Part shown: one piece after another, positions 14,592-21,078 of the stretch | Position numbering within the stretch: position 1 is the first letter of the stretch | How the letters are laid out: each line of letters opens with the position of its first letter | Notes under the pieces: model-generated | Seen by the model: only the letters and a program-made list of their open reading frames with translations | The model's database searches: none | Told to the model about the DNA's origin: nothing | NCBI GenBank assembly: GCA_966210725.1 | Contig: CBIHLN010000043.1 | Coordinates: 1 to 21,078, forward strand | Length of the DNA: 21,078 nt | Reading direction: 5' to 3' | Source of the DNA: Lysobacter_C sp966210725 | Lineage (GTDB): Bacteria > Pseudomonadota > Gammaproteobacteria > Xanthomonadales > Xanthomonadaceae | Translations under genes and position numbers: made by a program

Positions 14592-15886
14592 CCCCCAAGC
14601 GACCCGCTTCATCCACCGCCACCGCCCGCAAGCACGCGAAGACCGCCAAGAACGCGCTGCCGATTGAAGTCGATGGTGCCTGGCTGCCTCCATTGGGCAT
14701 GCCGCCGGCCGACTTCCTGCGCGACTACTGGCAGAAGAAGCCGCTGCTGATCCGCAATGCGTTTCCCGGCTTCGTGTCGCCCATCCAGCCCGAGGACCTG
14801 GCCGGCCTGGCCTGCGAGGACGCCGCGCTGTCGCGGATCGTCGCGCATGAACGTGGCGACGGCGCGGGCGGCGCGGACCGATGGCTGCTGCGCAACGGCC
14901 CGTTCCCCGAGGACCTGTTCCCCACCCTGCCGCACCACGACTGGACGCTGCTGGTGCAGGACGTGGACAAGTGGGACGCGGACGTGGCGCAGGTGCTGGA
15001 GGCGTTCCACTTCCTTCCGCGCTGGCGGATCGACGACGTGATGGTGTCCTTCGCCGCGCCAGGCGGCTCGGTCGGCGCACACGTGGACCAGTACGACGTG
15101 TTCCTGCTGCAGGCGCAGGGGCGGCGACGCTGGCAGGTCGATGCGTCCGACGACCCGCCGCTGGCATTCCGCAACGATGTCGAGCTGAAGCTGCTCCAGC
15201 GCTTCAACCCGACCCACGACTGGGTCCTTGAGCCCGGCGACATGCTCTACCTGCCGCCGGGCGTGCCGCACCACGGCGTCGCCGAGGACGCGTGCCTGAC
15301 GTTCTCGATCGGCATGCGCGCCCCGTCCGCGGCCGAGCTGCTGGGCGACTTCGTCGACACGCTCGCGGCCGACGCCGACGAGTCCGAGCGCTACCACGAC
15401 CCGGACCTCGCGCCTGCCGCGGACCCGGCCGAGATCGATCCGGCTGCAATGGAACGCGTCGTCAGCGCCCTCAACGCCCTGCGCATGAACGACCCCGACC
15501 GCCTGGGCGACTGGTTCGGCCGCTTCATCACGCTGTACCGCAGCGCCGGCCAGGTGCAGGCGCCACCTGATTCGCGCTCGCGCATCGAGATCGAATGGGA
15601 CCTGTCCAATGGCGGCCGCCTGCTGCGCCATCCCTTCTCCCGGATGGCGTGGCGCAAGGCGCATAAACGCGGTGCGCAGGCGCAGTTGTTCGTCAGCGGC
15701 CAGGTGCACGCCCTGCCGGCCCGTGATGCCCAGCGCATCGCCAATGCGGCGGAGATCGGCGGCGAGTTCTATTCAGCGCTGTCGGAGGCCGGCCGCGACC
15801 GCGTGCAGGCGCTGCTGCACGAAGGCCACTACCAGCTGCAAATGCCCGACGAGGGCTGGGAAGAAGGACTGGGGGACGACGACTGA
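14588..15886 (+). CDS. roxA: Ribosomal protein L16 arginine hydroxylase, cupin/JmjC (RoxA/YcfD family), 432 aa
   Basis: Fe(II)- and 2-oxoglutarate-dependent oxygenase; the E. coli homologue (YcfD) hydroxylates an arginine of ribosomal protein L16. The JmjC core has SFAAPGGSVGAHVDQYDVFLLQ (begins about 154), giving Fe ligands His165 and Asp167. YLPPGVPHHG (221-230) gives His228. The GRRRWQV strand follows the HxD motif as in the family. The C-terminal dimerisation and winged-helix part begins around 285 and ends DEGWEEGLGDDD. It is about 60 residues longer than E. coli YcfD: a Lys/Ala-rich N-terminal extension (1-25) and an acidic, Ala-rich linker (about 255-285) account for part of this. Oxygen and 2-oxoglutarate dependence links it loosely to sucA downstream, but that is only proximity. 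Coupled by overlaps to both neighbours. Confidence 0.92.
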   Translation: MTPKRPASSTATARKHAKTAKNALPIEVDGAWLPPLGMPPADFLRDYWQKKPLLIRNAFPGFVSPIQPEDLAGLACEDAALSRIVAHERGDGAGGADRWLLRNGPFPEDLFPTLPHHDWTLLVQDVDKWDADVAQVLEAFHFLPRWRIDDVMVSFAAPGGSVGAHVDQYDVFLLQAQGRRRWQVDASDDPPLAFRNDVELKLLQRFNPTHDWVLEPGDMLYLPPGVPHHGVAEDACLTFSIGMRAPSAAELLGDFVDTLAADADESERYHDPDLAPAADPAEIDPAAMERVVSALNALRMNDPDRLGDWFGRFITLYRSAGQVQAPPDSRSRIEIEWDLSNGGRLLRHPFSRMAWRKAHKRGAQAQLFVSGQVHALPARDAQRIANAAEIGGEFYSALSEAGRDRVQALLHEGHYQLQMPDEGWEEGLGDDD

Positions 15887-16812
15887 TGCACACGACTGGC
15901 CCGCACACGATGGACACGCAGGGGTTCGGGGTCGACACCGTCGACTACGAAACCGCGCTGCCGGACCTGCGCACGGTGCGTGAAACCGTCTTCGTGCAGG
16001 AGCAGCGGGTGCCGCTGGAGCTGGAGTGGGACGCGCTGGATCCGCAGTGCGTCCACGTTCTCGCGCGCGACGCGGCCGGCCAGCCCATCGGGACCGGCCG
16101 CCTGACGCCCGAGCACAAGATCGGGCGCATGGCCGTGCTGGCGCCGTGGCGCGGCCGCGGCGTGGGCGATGCCCTGCTGCTGGCGTTGCTTGCCGCCGCC
16201 CGCGAACGCGGCTGGCGCGAGGTATCGCTGCACGCGCAAGTCTCGGCGCAGGACTTCTACGCCCGCCACGGCTTCCTGCCGCTCGGCGAGCGCTTCGAGG
16301 AAGCGGGCATCGACCACCAGACCATGCGCCTGCTGCTGGACGCGGCCAATCCGGTCGAGTCCCGCGAAGCCGCCGTCGCGGCGGCCGTGGGCGTCATCGC
16401 CGGCGCCCGCCGCCAGCTGCACATCTACAGCCGCGAGCTGGACCCGGGCCTGCTGGACAGCACGGCGGTGATCGCGGCGCTGCGCCGCTACGCCACCCAC
16501 GGCGGCGAAGTGCAGGTCCTGCTGCAGGATGCCGTCACCCCGCAGCGACGCGGCGCGCCCCTGATCGGGCTGGGCCAGCGCCTCCCCAGCGCCTTCGCCT
16601 TCCGGGTGATCGAGGAACCGGTGGACCTCGAATACCCCTCGGCCTTCATCGTCAACGACGGCGGCGGTTACCTGTTCCGGTCGCTGGGCCACCGCTTCGA
16701 TGGCGAGACCCGCCTGGACGCGCCCGCGCGGGTCCGGCAGTTGCGCGCCACGTTCGATGAGCCGTGGCAGCGGGGCCGGCCCTGCAGCGAGTTCAGGGCA
16801 CTGGGCATCTAG
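15886..16812 (+). CDS. GNAT family N-acetyltransferase with C-terminal PLD-like/DUF7931 domain, 308 aa
   Basis: Residues about 20-150 form a GNAT acetyltransferase: TVRETVFVQEQRVPLELEWDALD at the N-terminal part (ElaA-like), and the acetyl-CoA site RMAVLAPWRGRGVGDALL (81-98), followed by FYARHGFLPLGERFEEAGIDH. Residues about 160-308 are a separate domain beginning around LHIYSRELDPGLLDS and containing VQVLLQDAV, YPSAFIVNDGGGYLFRSL and FDEPWQR. I recall this domain (DUF7931, phospholipase-D-like in style) from Pseudomonas GNAT proteins next to purB and the L16 hydroxylase. No HKD motif is visible, so phospholipase activity is not supported. The acceptor substrate is unknown. The start at 15886 shares its A with the roxA stop (TGATG); an in-frame ATG at 15910 is a possible alternative. 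Confidence 0.9.
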   Translation: MHTTGPHTMDTQGFGVDTVDYETALPDLRTVRETVFVQEQRVPLELEWDALDPQCVHVLARDAAGQPIGTGRLTPEHKIGRMAVLAPWRGRGVGDALLLALLAAARERGWREVSLHAQVSAQDFYARHGFLPLGERFEEAGIDHQTMRLLLDAANPVESREAAVAAAVGVIAGARRQLHIYSRELDPGLLDSTAVIAALRRYATHGGEVQVLLQDAVTPQRRGAPLIGLGQRLPSAFAFRVIEEPVDLEYPSAFIVNDGGGYLFRSLGHRFDGETRLDAPARVRQLRATFDEPWQRGRPCSEFRALGI

Positions 16813-16865
16813 GGGCACCGCCGGCCGCGCCTGAATCCGTCGCAACCGGCTGCCCGCAACCCATC

Positions 16866-16880
16866 ACCGGCGTTGCCGGT
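16866..16880 (+). terminator. Hairpin between the acetyltransferase gene and sucA
   Basis: ACCGGC (16866-16871) and GCCGGT (16875-16880) form a 6-bp stem with a GTT loop, 54 bases after the acetyltransferase stop. There is no T-run, so it may be a weak terminator of the purB-side transcript. It also lies shortly upstream of the candidate sucA promoter and could be an operator-like site instead. Confidence 0.3.
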
Positions 16881-16883
16881 CGA

Positions 16884-16914
16884 TTGGCCGAAGACCCCAC
16901 GCTGACGCTACAAT
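16884..16914 (+). promoter_or_regulatory. Candidate sucA promoter
   Basis: TACAAT at 16909-16914 is a good -10 box. The only -35-like element is TTGGCC at 16884-16889, with a long 19-base spacer, so the -35 match is poor. A start near 16921 would leave a 5' leader of about 73 bases before the preferred GTG start at 16994. Confidence 0.35.
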
Positions 16915-16993
16915 TCCGGGTTCTTGGGCCTGTTCATGCGCCTGCGTGCGCGATTCGGCCCCGACTTCCCCTACCGAGTCTCCCGACCCCATC

Positions 16994-19825
16994 GTGGACA
17001 ATCTGCTTAAGCACTTCGCCCAGTCCTCGCAACTCGGCGCCAACGCCGCCTATATCGAAGACCTGTACGAGCAGTACCTGGTCAATCCGGAGTCGGTGGG
17101 TGCCAAGTGGCGCGCCTACTTCGACGGGTTCAAGGGACGCGAGGCGGGCGATCTCCCGCACTCGGCCGCCATCGCCAGCATCGCCGAAGCCGCCAGGCGC
17201 ACTGCCAGCGGCACCGCCGCTGCGACGACGGGCACGGGTGACGAGCGCGAACGCGGTGTCGGCAAACTGATCACGGCCTACCGTTCGCGGGGCCACCTGG
17301 CCGCCAACCTCGACCCGCTGGGCCTGCTCGAAAAGCCCGAGGCGCCCGACCTCGCGCTGGGCTTCCACCGCCTGTCCGAGAGCGACCTGGACGCGACCTT
17401 CAGCACCGGCGGCCTGGCCGGCAACGAGCGCATGAAGCTGCGCGACATCCTGTCGACGCTCAAGGCCACCTATGCCGGCAGCATCGGCGCCGAGTTCATG
17501 CACATCACCGACGCCGAGCAGCGTCGATGGGTCTATGAGCGCCTGGAAGCAGCCGCTGGCAAGTTCGGCTTCAGCGCAGATGCCAAGCGCCGCATCCTGG
17601 AGCGCCTGACCGCCGCGGACGGCCTTGAACGGTACCTGGGCACCAAGTACGTCGGCCAGAAGCGGTTCTCGCTGGAAGGTGGCGATTCGCTGATTCCGCT
17701 GATGGACGCCACCATCCGCCGCGCCGGCGAGAACGGCGTGCAGGACGTGGTGATCGGCATGGCCCACCGCGGCCGCCTCAACGTGCTCATCAACACGCTG
17801 GGCAAGCCGCCTCGCCAGTTGTTCGACGAGTTCGAGGGCAAGTTCGAGCACGTCAACCACGACCTCGCCCACACCGGCGACGTGAAGTACCACATGGGTT
17901 TCTCCGCCGACGTCGCCACCCCCGGCGGCCCGGTGCACCTGGCGCTGGCGTTCAACCCGTCGCACCTTGAGATCGTCGACCCGGTCGTGGCCGGCAGCGT
18001 CCGCTCGCGGCAGATGCGCCGCGGCGATGGCGGCCGTGGCCAGGTGCTGCCGGTGCTCATGCACGGCGACGCCGCGTTCGCCGGCCAGGGCGTGGTGATG
18101 GAGCTGTTCCAGATGTCGCAGGCCCGCGGGTTCGCGGTCGGCGGCACGGTGCACATCGTCATCAACAACCAGGTCGGCTTCACCACCAGCGAACGCCAGG
18201 ACGCCCGTTCCACGCTGTACTGCACCGACGTGGCGAAGATGGTCGGCGCCCCGGTGCTGCATGTGAACGGCGACGACCCGGAGGCCGTGGTGTTCTGCGC
18301 CGAAATGGCGCTCGACTTCCGCAACCGCTTTGGCAAGGACGTGGTCATCGACCTGGTCTGCTACCGCCGCCACGGCCACAACGAGGCCGATGAGCCGGCC
18401 GCGACCCAGCCGCGCATGTACCAGGTGATCCGCAAGCACAAGACGCCGCGCGCGCTGTACGCCGAGCGCCTGATCGCCGACGGCACGCTCACCGAGGCCG
18501 AAGCGCAGGCCATGGTCGACGCCTACCGCGACAAGCTCGACCAGGGCGAGGTCACCACCGAGCTGGTGGAGGTCAAGCCCGACGAGTTCACCGTCGACTG
18601 GACCAAGTTCCTCAAGGGCAAGCTGGGCGACACGGTCGACACCACCTTCAAGCGCAAGGAACTCGACCGCCTCGCCAAGGCGATCAACACCATTCCCGAA
18701 GGCACCACACTGCACGCCCGCGTCGCCAAGATCTACGACGACCGCCGCAAGATGGCGGCCGGCAAGCAGGGTGGCGACTGGGGCTTCGCCGAGAACCTCG
18801 CCTACGCCACGCTGCTGACAGAAGGTTACCGCCTGCGCCTGGTCGGCCAGGACAGCGGCCGTGGCACGTTCTTCCACCGCCACGCCATCCTCCACGACCA
18901 GGACGGCAACGAGGCCCACGTGCCGCTGCGCGCGCTGGTCGAGAACCCGACCGACGTGACCATCATCGACTCGCTGCTCAGCGAGGAGGCGGTCATGGGC
19001 TTCGAGTACGGCTACTCCACCGCCGACCCGATGACGCTGGACATCTGGGAGGGCCAGTTCGGCGACTTCGCCAACGGTGCGCAGGTCGTGATCGACCAGT
19101 TCCTGTCCTCGGGCGAGGCCAAGTGGGGCCGCCTGTGCGGCCTGGCGCTGTTCCTGCCGCACGGCTACGAGGGCCAGGGCCCGGAGCACAGCTCTGCGCG
19201 CCTGGAGCGCTTCCTGCAACTGTGCGCGCTGGACAACATGATGGTGTGCGTGCCGACCACGCCGGCGCAGGCGTACCACATGATCCGCCGCCAGATGCAC
19301 ATGGCCACCCGCAAGCCGCTGGTGGTGATGACACCCAAGTCGCTGCTGCGCCACAAGCTGGCCGTGTCCTCCCTGGAAGAGTTGGCCGACGGCGGTTTCC
19401 AGACGCTGATCCCGGACACCACCGCAACCGCGAAGAAGGTCAAGCGCGTCGTGGTGTGCTCGGGCAAGGTCTACTACGACCTGCTGGAAGAGGCACAGAA
19501 GCAGGAGCTGGGCGATGTCGCCCTGGTGCGCGTCGAGCAGCTCTATCCGTTCCCGCGCGAGGCACTGAAGGCCGAGCTCAAGCGCCTGGGCACGGCCACC
19601 GACGTGGTGTGGTGCCAGGAAGAGCCACAGAACCAGGGCGCGTGGTACCAGATCCGCCACCACCTGACGCACTGCCTGCAGGGCAAGCAGTCGTTGCATT
19701 ACGCCGGCCGGCTGCGTTCGCCCTCCCCGGCGGCAGGCCACTTCGCCGACCACGTCGCCGAGCAGACCAAGCTGGTGGCCGACGCGCTGGTCAACCCGCT
19801 GCAGGGCGAGGATTACGCCGAGTAA
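16994..19825 (+). CDS. sucA: 2-oxoglutarate dehydrogenase E1 component, 943 aa
   Basis: Thiamine-diphosphate enzyme of the TCA cycle, decarboxylating 2-oxoglutarate and passing the succinyl group to the lipoyl arm of SucB. The N-terminus FAQSSQLGANAAYIEDLYEQYL is the E2-binding helix region. Catalytic motifs: GMAHRGRLNVL with His258 (numbered from the GTG at 16994), LAFNPSHLEIVDPV, HGDAAFAGQGVVMELFQMS and NNQVGFTTS for the diphosphate-Mg site, then RRHGHNEADEPAATQP. The C-terminal domain has EGQFGDFANGAQVVIDQF, LPHGYEGQGPEHSSARLERF and EEPQNQGAWY. The length fits the family. The GTG at 16994 (MDNLLKHF) is chosen because xanthomonad homologues start there as I recall. A GTG at 16946 in the same frame would add 16 residues, and neither has a clear ribosome-binding site. 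sucB follows after 96 bases. Confidence 0.95.
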   Translation: MDNLLKHFAQSSQLGANAAYIEDLYEQYLVNPESVGAKWRAYFDGFKGREAGDLPHSAAIASIAEAARRTASGTAAATTGTGDERERGVGKLITAYRSRGHLAANLDPLGLLEKPEAPDLALGFHRLSESDLDATFSTGGLAGNERMKLRDILSTLKATYAGSIGAEFMHITDAEQRRWVYERLEAAAGKFGFSADAKRRILERLTAADGLERYLGTKYVGQKRFSLEGGDSLIPLMDATIRRAGENGVQDVVIGMAHRGRLNVLINTLGKPPRQLFDEFEGKFEHVNHDLAHTGDVKYHMGFSADVATPGGPVHLALAFNPSHLEIVDPVVAGSVRSRQMRRGDGGRGQVLPVLMHGDAAFAGQGVVMELFQMSQARGFAVGGTVHIVINNQVGFTTSERQDARSTLYCTDVAKMVGAPVLHVNGDDPEAVVFCAEMALDFRNRFGKDVVIDLVCYRRHGHNEADEPAATQPRMYQVIRKHKTPRALYAERLIADGTLTEAEAQAMVDAYRDKLDQGEVTTELVEVKPDEFTVDWTKFLKGKLGDTVDTTFKRKELDRLAKAINTIPEGTTLHARVAKIYDDRRKMAAGKQGGDWGFAENLAYATLLTEGYRLRLVGQDSGRGTFFHRHAILHDQDGNEAHVPLRALVENPTDVTIIDSLLSEEAVMGFEYGYSTADPMTLDIWEGQFGDFANGAQVVIDQFLSSGEAKWGRLCGLALFLPHGYEGQGPEHSSARLERFLQLCALDNMMVCVPTTPAQAYHMIRRQMHMATRKPLVVMTPKSLLRHKLAVSSLEELADGGFQTLIPDTTATAKKVKRVVVCSGKVYYDLLEEAQKQELGDVALVRVEQLYPFPREALKAELKRLGTATDVVWCQEEPQNQGAWYQIRHHLTHCLQGKQSLHYAGRLRSPSPAAGHFADHVAEQTKLVADALVNPLQGEDYAE

Positions 19826-19856
19826 CGCGCCGCGGCCGCGCACGACAGATTGAAAC

Positions 19857-19874
19857 GCCCGGCGACGCCCGGGC
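19857..19874 (+). promoter_or_regulatory. Hairpin in the sucA-sucB gap
   Basis: GCCCGG (19857-19862) and CCGGGC (19869-19874) can form a 6-bp stem with a 6-base loop, midway in the 96-base gap. An 8-base palindrome GCGGCCGC lies just before it (19832-19839). It could act as an RNA-processing or partial-termination element setting the E1:E2 ratio. There is no T-run. The sucB ribosome-binding site (TAAGGAC, about 19906-19912) lies downstream of the hairpin. Confidence 0.3.
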
Positions 19875-19921
19875 AACGCCACCACCGTTCGGATCGACCC
19901 ATTTCTAAGGACGTTTTCCCC

Positions 19922-21078
19922 ATGAGCACCGAAATCAAAGTCCCGGTACTGCCCGAGTCCGTGTCGGACGCCACCATCGCCACCTGGCACAAGAAGCCCG
20001 GCGATGCGGTCAAGCGCGACGAGAACCTGGTCGACCTGGAAACCGACAAGGTGGTGCTGGAAGTGCCCTCGCCCGTCGATGGCGTGCTCAAGGAGATCAA
20101 GTTCGACAACGGCGCGACCGTGACCAGCGACCAGGTATTGGCCATCGTCGAGGCCGGCGCCGCCGCCTCCGGCGATGCCAAGGGCGATGCCGGCACCTCC
20201 AAGGACGAGGCCAAGCAGCAGGAAGCCGACACCAGGCCGGTGCAGCCCAAGGCCGAGGCTGCGAAGTCCGAAGCCGCCAAGCCGGCCGCGAAGTCCGACA
20301 AGGGTGACGAACTGCCTCCGGGCGCGCGCTTCACCGCCTCGAAGGAAGGCATCGACCCGAAGGACGTGGAAGGCACCGGCCGCCGCGGCGCGGTCACCAA
20401 GGAAGACATCGTCAATTACGCGCGCAGCGGCGGCGTCGGCAAGGCCGGTGGCGCCCGCCCCGAAGAGCGCGTGCCGATGACCCGCATGCGCGCGCGCATC
20501 GCCGAGCGCCTGATGGAGTCCAAGAACTCCACCGCCATGCTGACTTCGTTCAACGAGGTCAACCTGGGCAAGGTCATGGCCATGCGCAAGGAGCTGGGCG
20601 AGTCGTTCCAGAAGGAGCACGGCATCAAGCTCGGCTTCATGAGCTTCTTCGCCAAGGCGGCCGCCAACGCGCTGCTGAAGTACCCGCTGGTCAACGCCTC
20701 CGTCGACGGCAAGGACATCATCTACCACGGCTACGCCGACATCTCGATCGCGGTGTCGACCGACAAGGGCCTGGTCACGCCGGTGCTGCGCAACGTCGAG
20801 CGCATGGGCTTCGCCGATGTCGAGAAGGGCATCGACGGCTTCGCCAAGGCGGCGCGGGAAGGTGGGCTGAAGCTCGAAGACCTGCAGGGCGGCACCTTCA
20901 CCATCACCAACGGCGGCACGTTCGGCTCGCTGATGTCCACGCCGATCATCAACCCGCCGCAGAGCGCGATCCTCGGCATGCACGCCATCAAGGAGCGCGC
21001 GATTGTCGAGAACGGCCAGGTCATCGCCGCGCCGATGATGTACATCGCGCTGAGCTACGACCACCGCATCATCGACGG
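19922..21078 (+). CDS. sucB: Dihydrolipoyllysine succinyltransferase, E2 of 2-oxoglutarate dehydrogenase (3' end outside window)
   Basis: Core of the 2-oxoglutarate dehydrogenase complex; it transfers succinyl from the lipoyl arm to CoA. The frame stays open to the window end, giving 385 complete residues. Residues 1-78 are the lipoyl domain, with the lipoylated Lys43 in DLETDKVVLEVPSP. About 80-130 are an Ala/Lys/Asp-rich flexible linker. About 131-166 are the peripheral-subunit binding domain (PPGARFTASKEGIDP then VEGTGRRGAVTKEDIV), in a form typical of xanthomonad E2 proteins and diverged from the usual SPAVRR start. From about 183 the acyltransferase domain begins with VPMTRMRARIAERL. The catalytic HxxxD is His381 and Asp385 in SYDHRIID, just before the window edge. 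The E3 subunit gene, often next, would lie outside. Confidence 0.96.
   Translation, partial: MSTEIKVPVLPESVSDATIATWHKKPGDAVKRDENLVDLETDKVVLEVPSPVDGVLKEIKFDNGATVTSDQVLAIVEAGAAASGDAKGDAGTSKDEAKQQEADTRPVQPKAEAAKSEAAKPAAKSDKGDELPPGARFTASKEGIDPKDVEGTGRRGAVTKEDIVNYARSGGVGKAGGARPEERVPMTRMRARIAERLMESKNSTAMLTSFNEVNLGKVMAMRKELGESFQKEHGIKLGFMSFFAKAAANALLKYPLVNASVDGKDIIYHGYADISIAVSTDKGLVTPVLRNVERMGFADVEKGIDGFAKAAREGGLKLEDLQGGTFTITNGGTFGSLMSTPIINPPQSAILGMHAIKERAIVENGQVIAAPMMYIALSYDHRIID

Noticed and set aside
16934..21064. A 1376-codon open frame on the minus strand opposite sucA and sucB
   Set aside because: It mirrors two certain genes. Its translation is rich in Arg, His, Val and Leu without any recognisable motif. 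Long stop-free antisense frames are expected opposite high-GC3 coding DNA.

Overview
This window is GC-rich, densely packed chromosomal DNA that looks like a gammaproteobacterium of the Xanthomonadales (Lysobacter, Luteimonas or Xanthomonas relatives). The assignment is an inference from protein style and gene content: an E. coli-type PurB, a class II fumarase, a 2-oxoglutarate dehydrogenase E1/E2 pair with a Xanthomonas-like E2, and a short GntR/YtrA repressor leading an ABC-transporter operon. I see no tRNA, rRNA, CRISPR array, insertion sequence, phage gene or clearly broken gene. The only partial genes are the two cut by the window edges.

Layout. (1) Positions 3-1481 hold the C-terminal part of metH on +, with the cobalamin and activation domains. 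It converges with a minus-strand cluster: ugd, slyX and a DUF2058 gene (3754 down to 1553), with ugd and slyX overlapping by ATGA. (2) Positions 3839-5709 (-) hold two FKBP-type prolyl isomerases for the envelope, one a lipoprotein and one with a cleavable signal and a duplicated N-terminal domain. (3) Positions 5852-6457 (-) encode an exported glutathione-peroxidase-like protein. (4) Positions 6526-10787 (+) form a tight six-gene operon: a small exported protein of unknown family, a YtrA-type GntR repressor, an ABC ATPase, an ABC-2 permease, and two related secreted proteins (one soluble, one lipoprotein). A strong sigma70-like promoter precedes it, and a GGTG-N16-CACC inverted repeat covers its -10 box, which is a clear candidate autorepression site. 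(5) fumC (-) ends 13 bases from that operon and diverges from purB (+). (6) Positions 12390-16812 (+) run purB, two VOC-fold genes, roxA (ribosomal protein L16 arginine hydroxylase family) and a GNAT acetyltransferase with an extra C-terminal domain, mostly with overlapping or near-overlapping starts. (7) Positions 16994 to the end (+) hold sucA and the start of sucB, the E1 and E2 parts of 2-oxoglutarate dehydrogenase.

Most of the window is core metabolism: methionine synthesis, the TCA cycle (fumC, sucA, sucB), purine synthesis and UDP-glucuronate. The least understood unit is the YtrA/ABC operon. My reading is that an envelope signal relieves the repressor, and that the transporter works with the exported head protein and the two cysteine-paired secreted proteins. 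The protein roles downstream of the transporter are not known to me.
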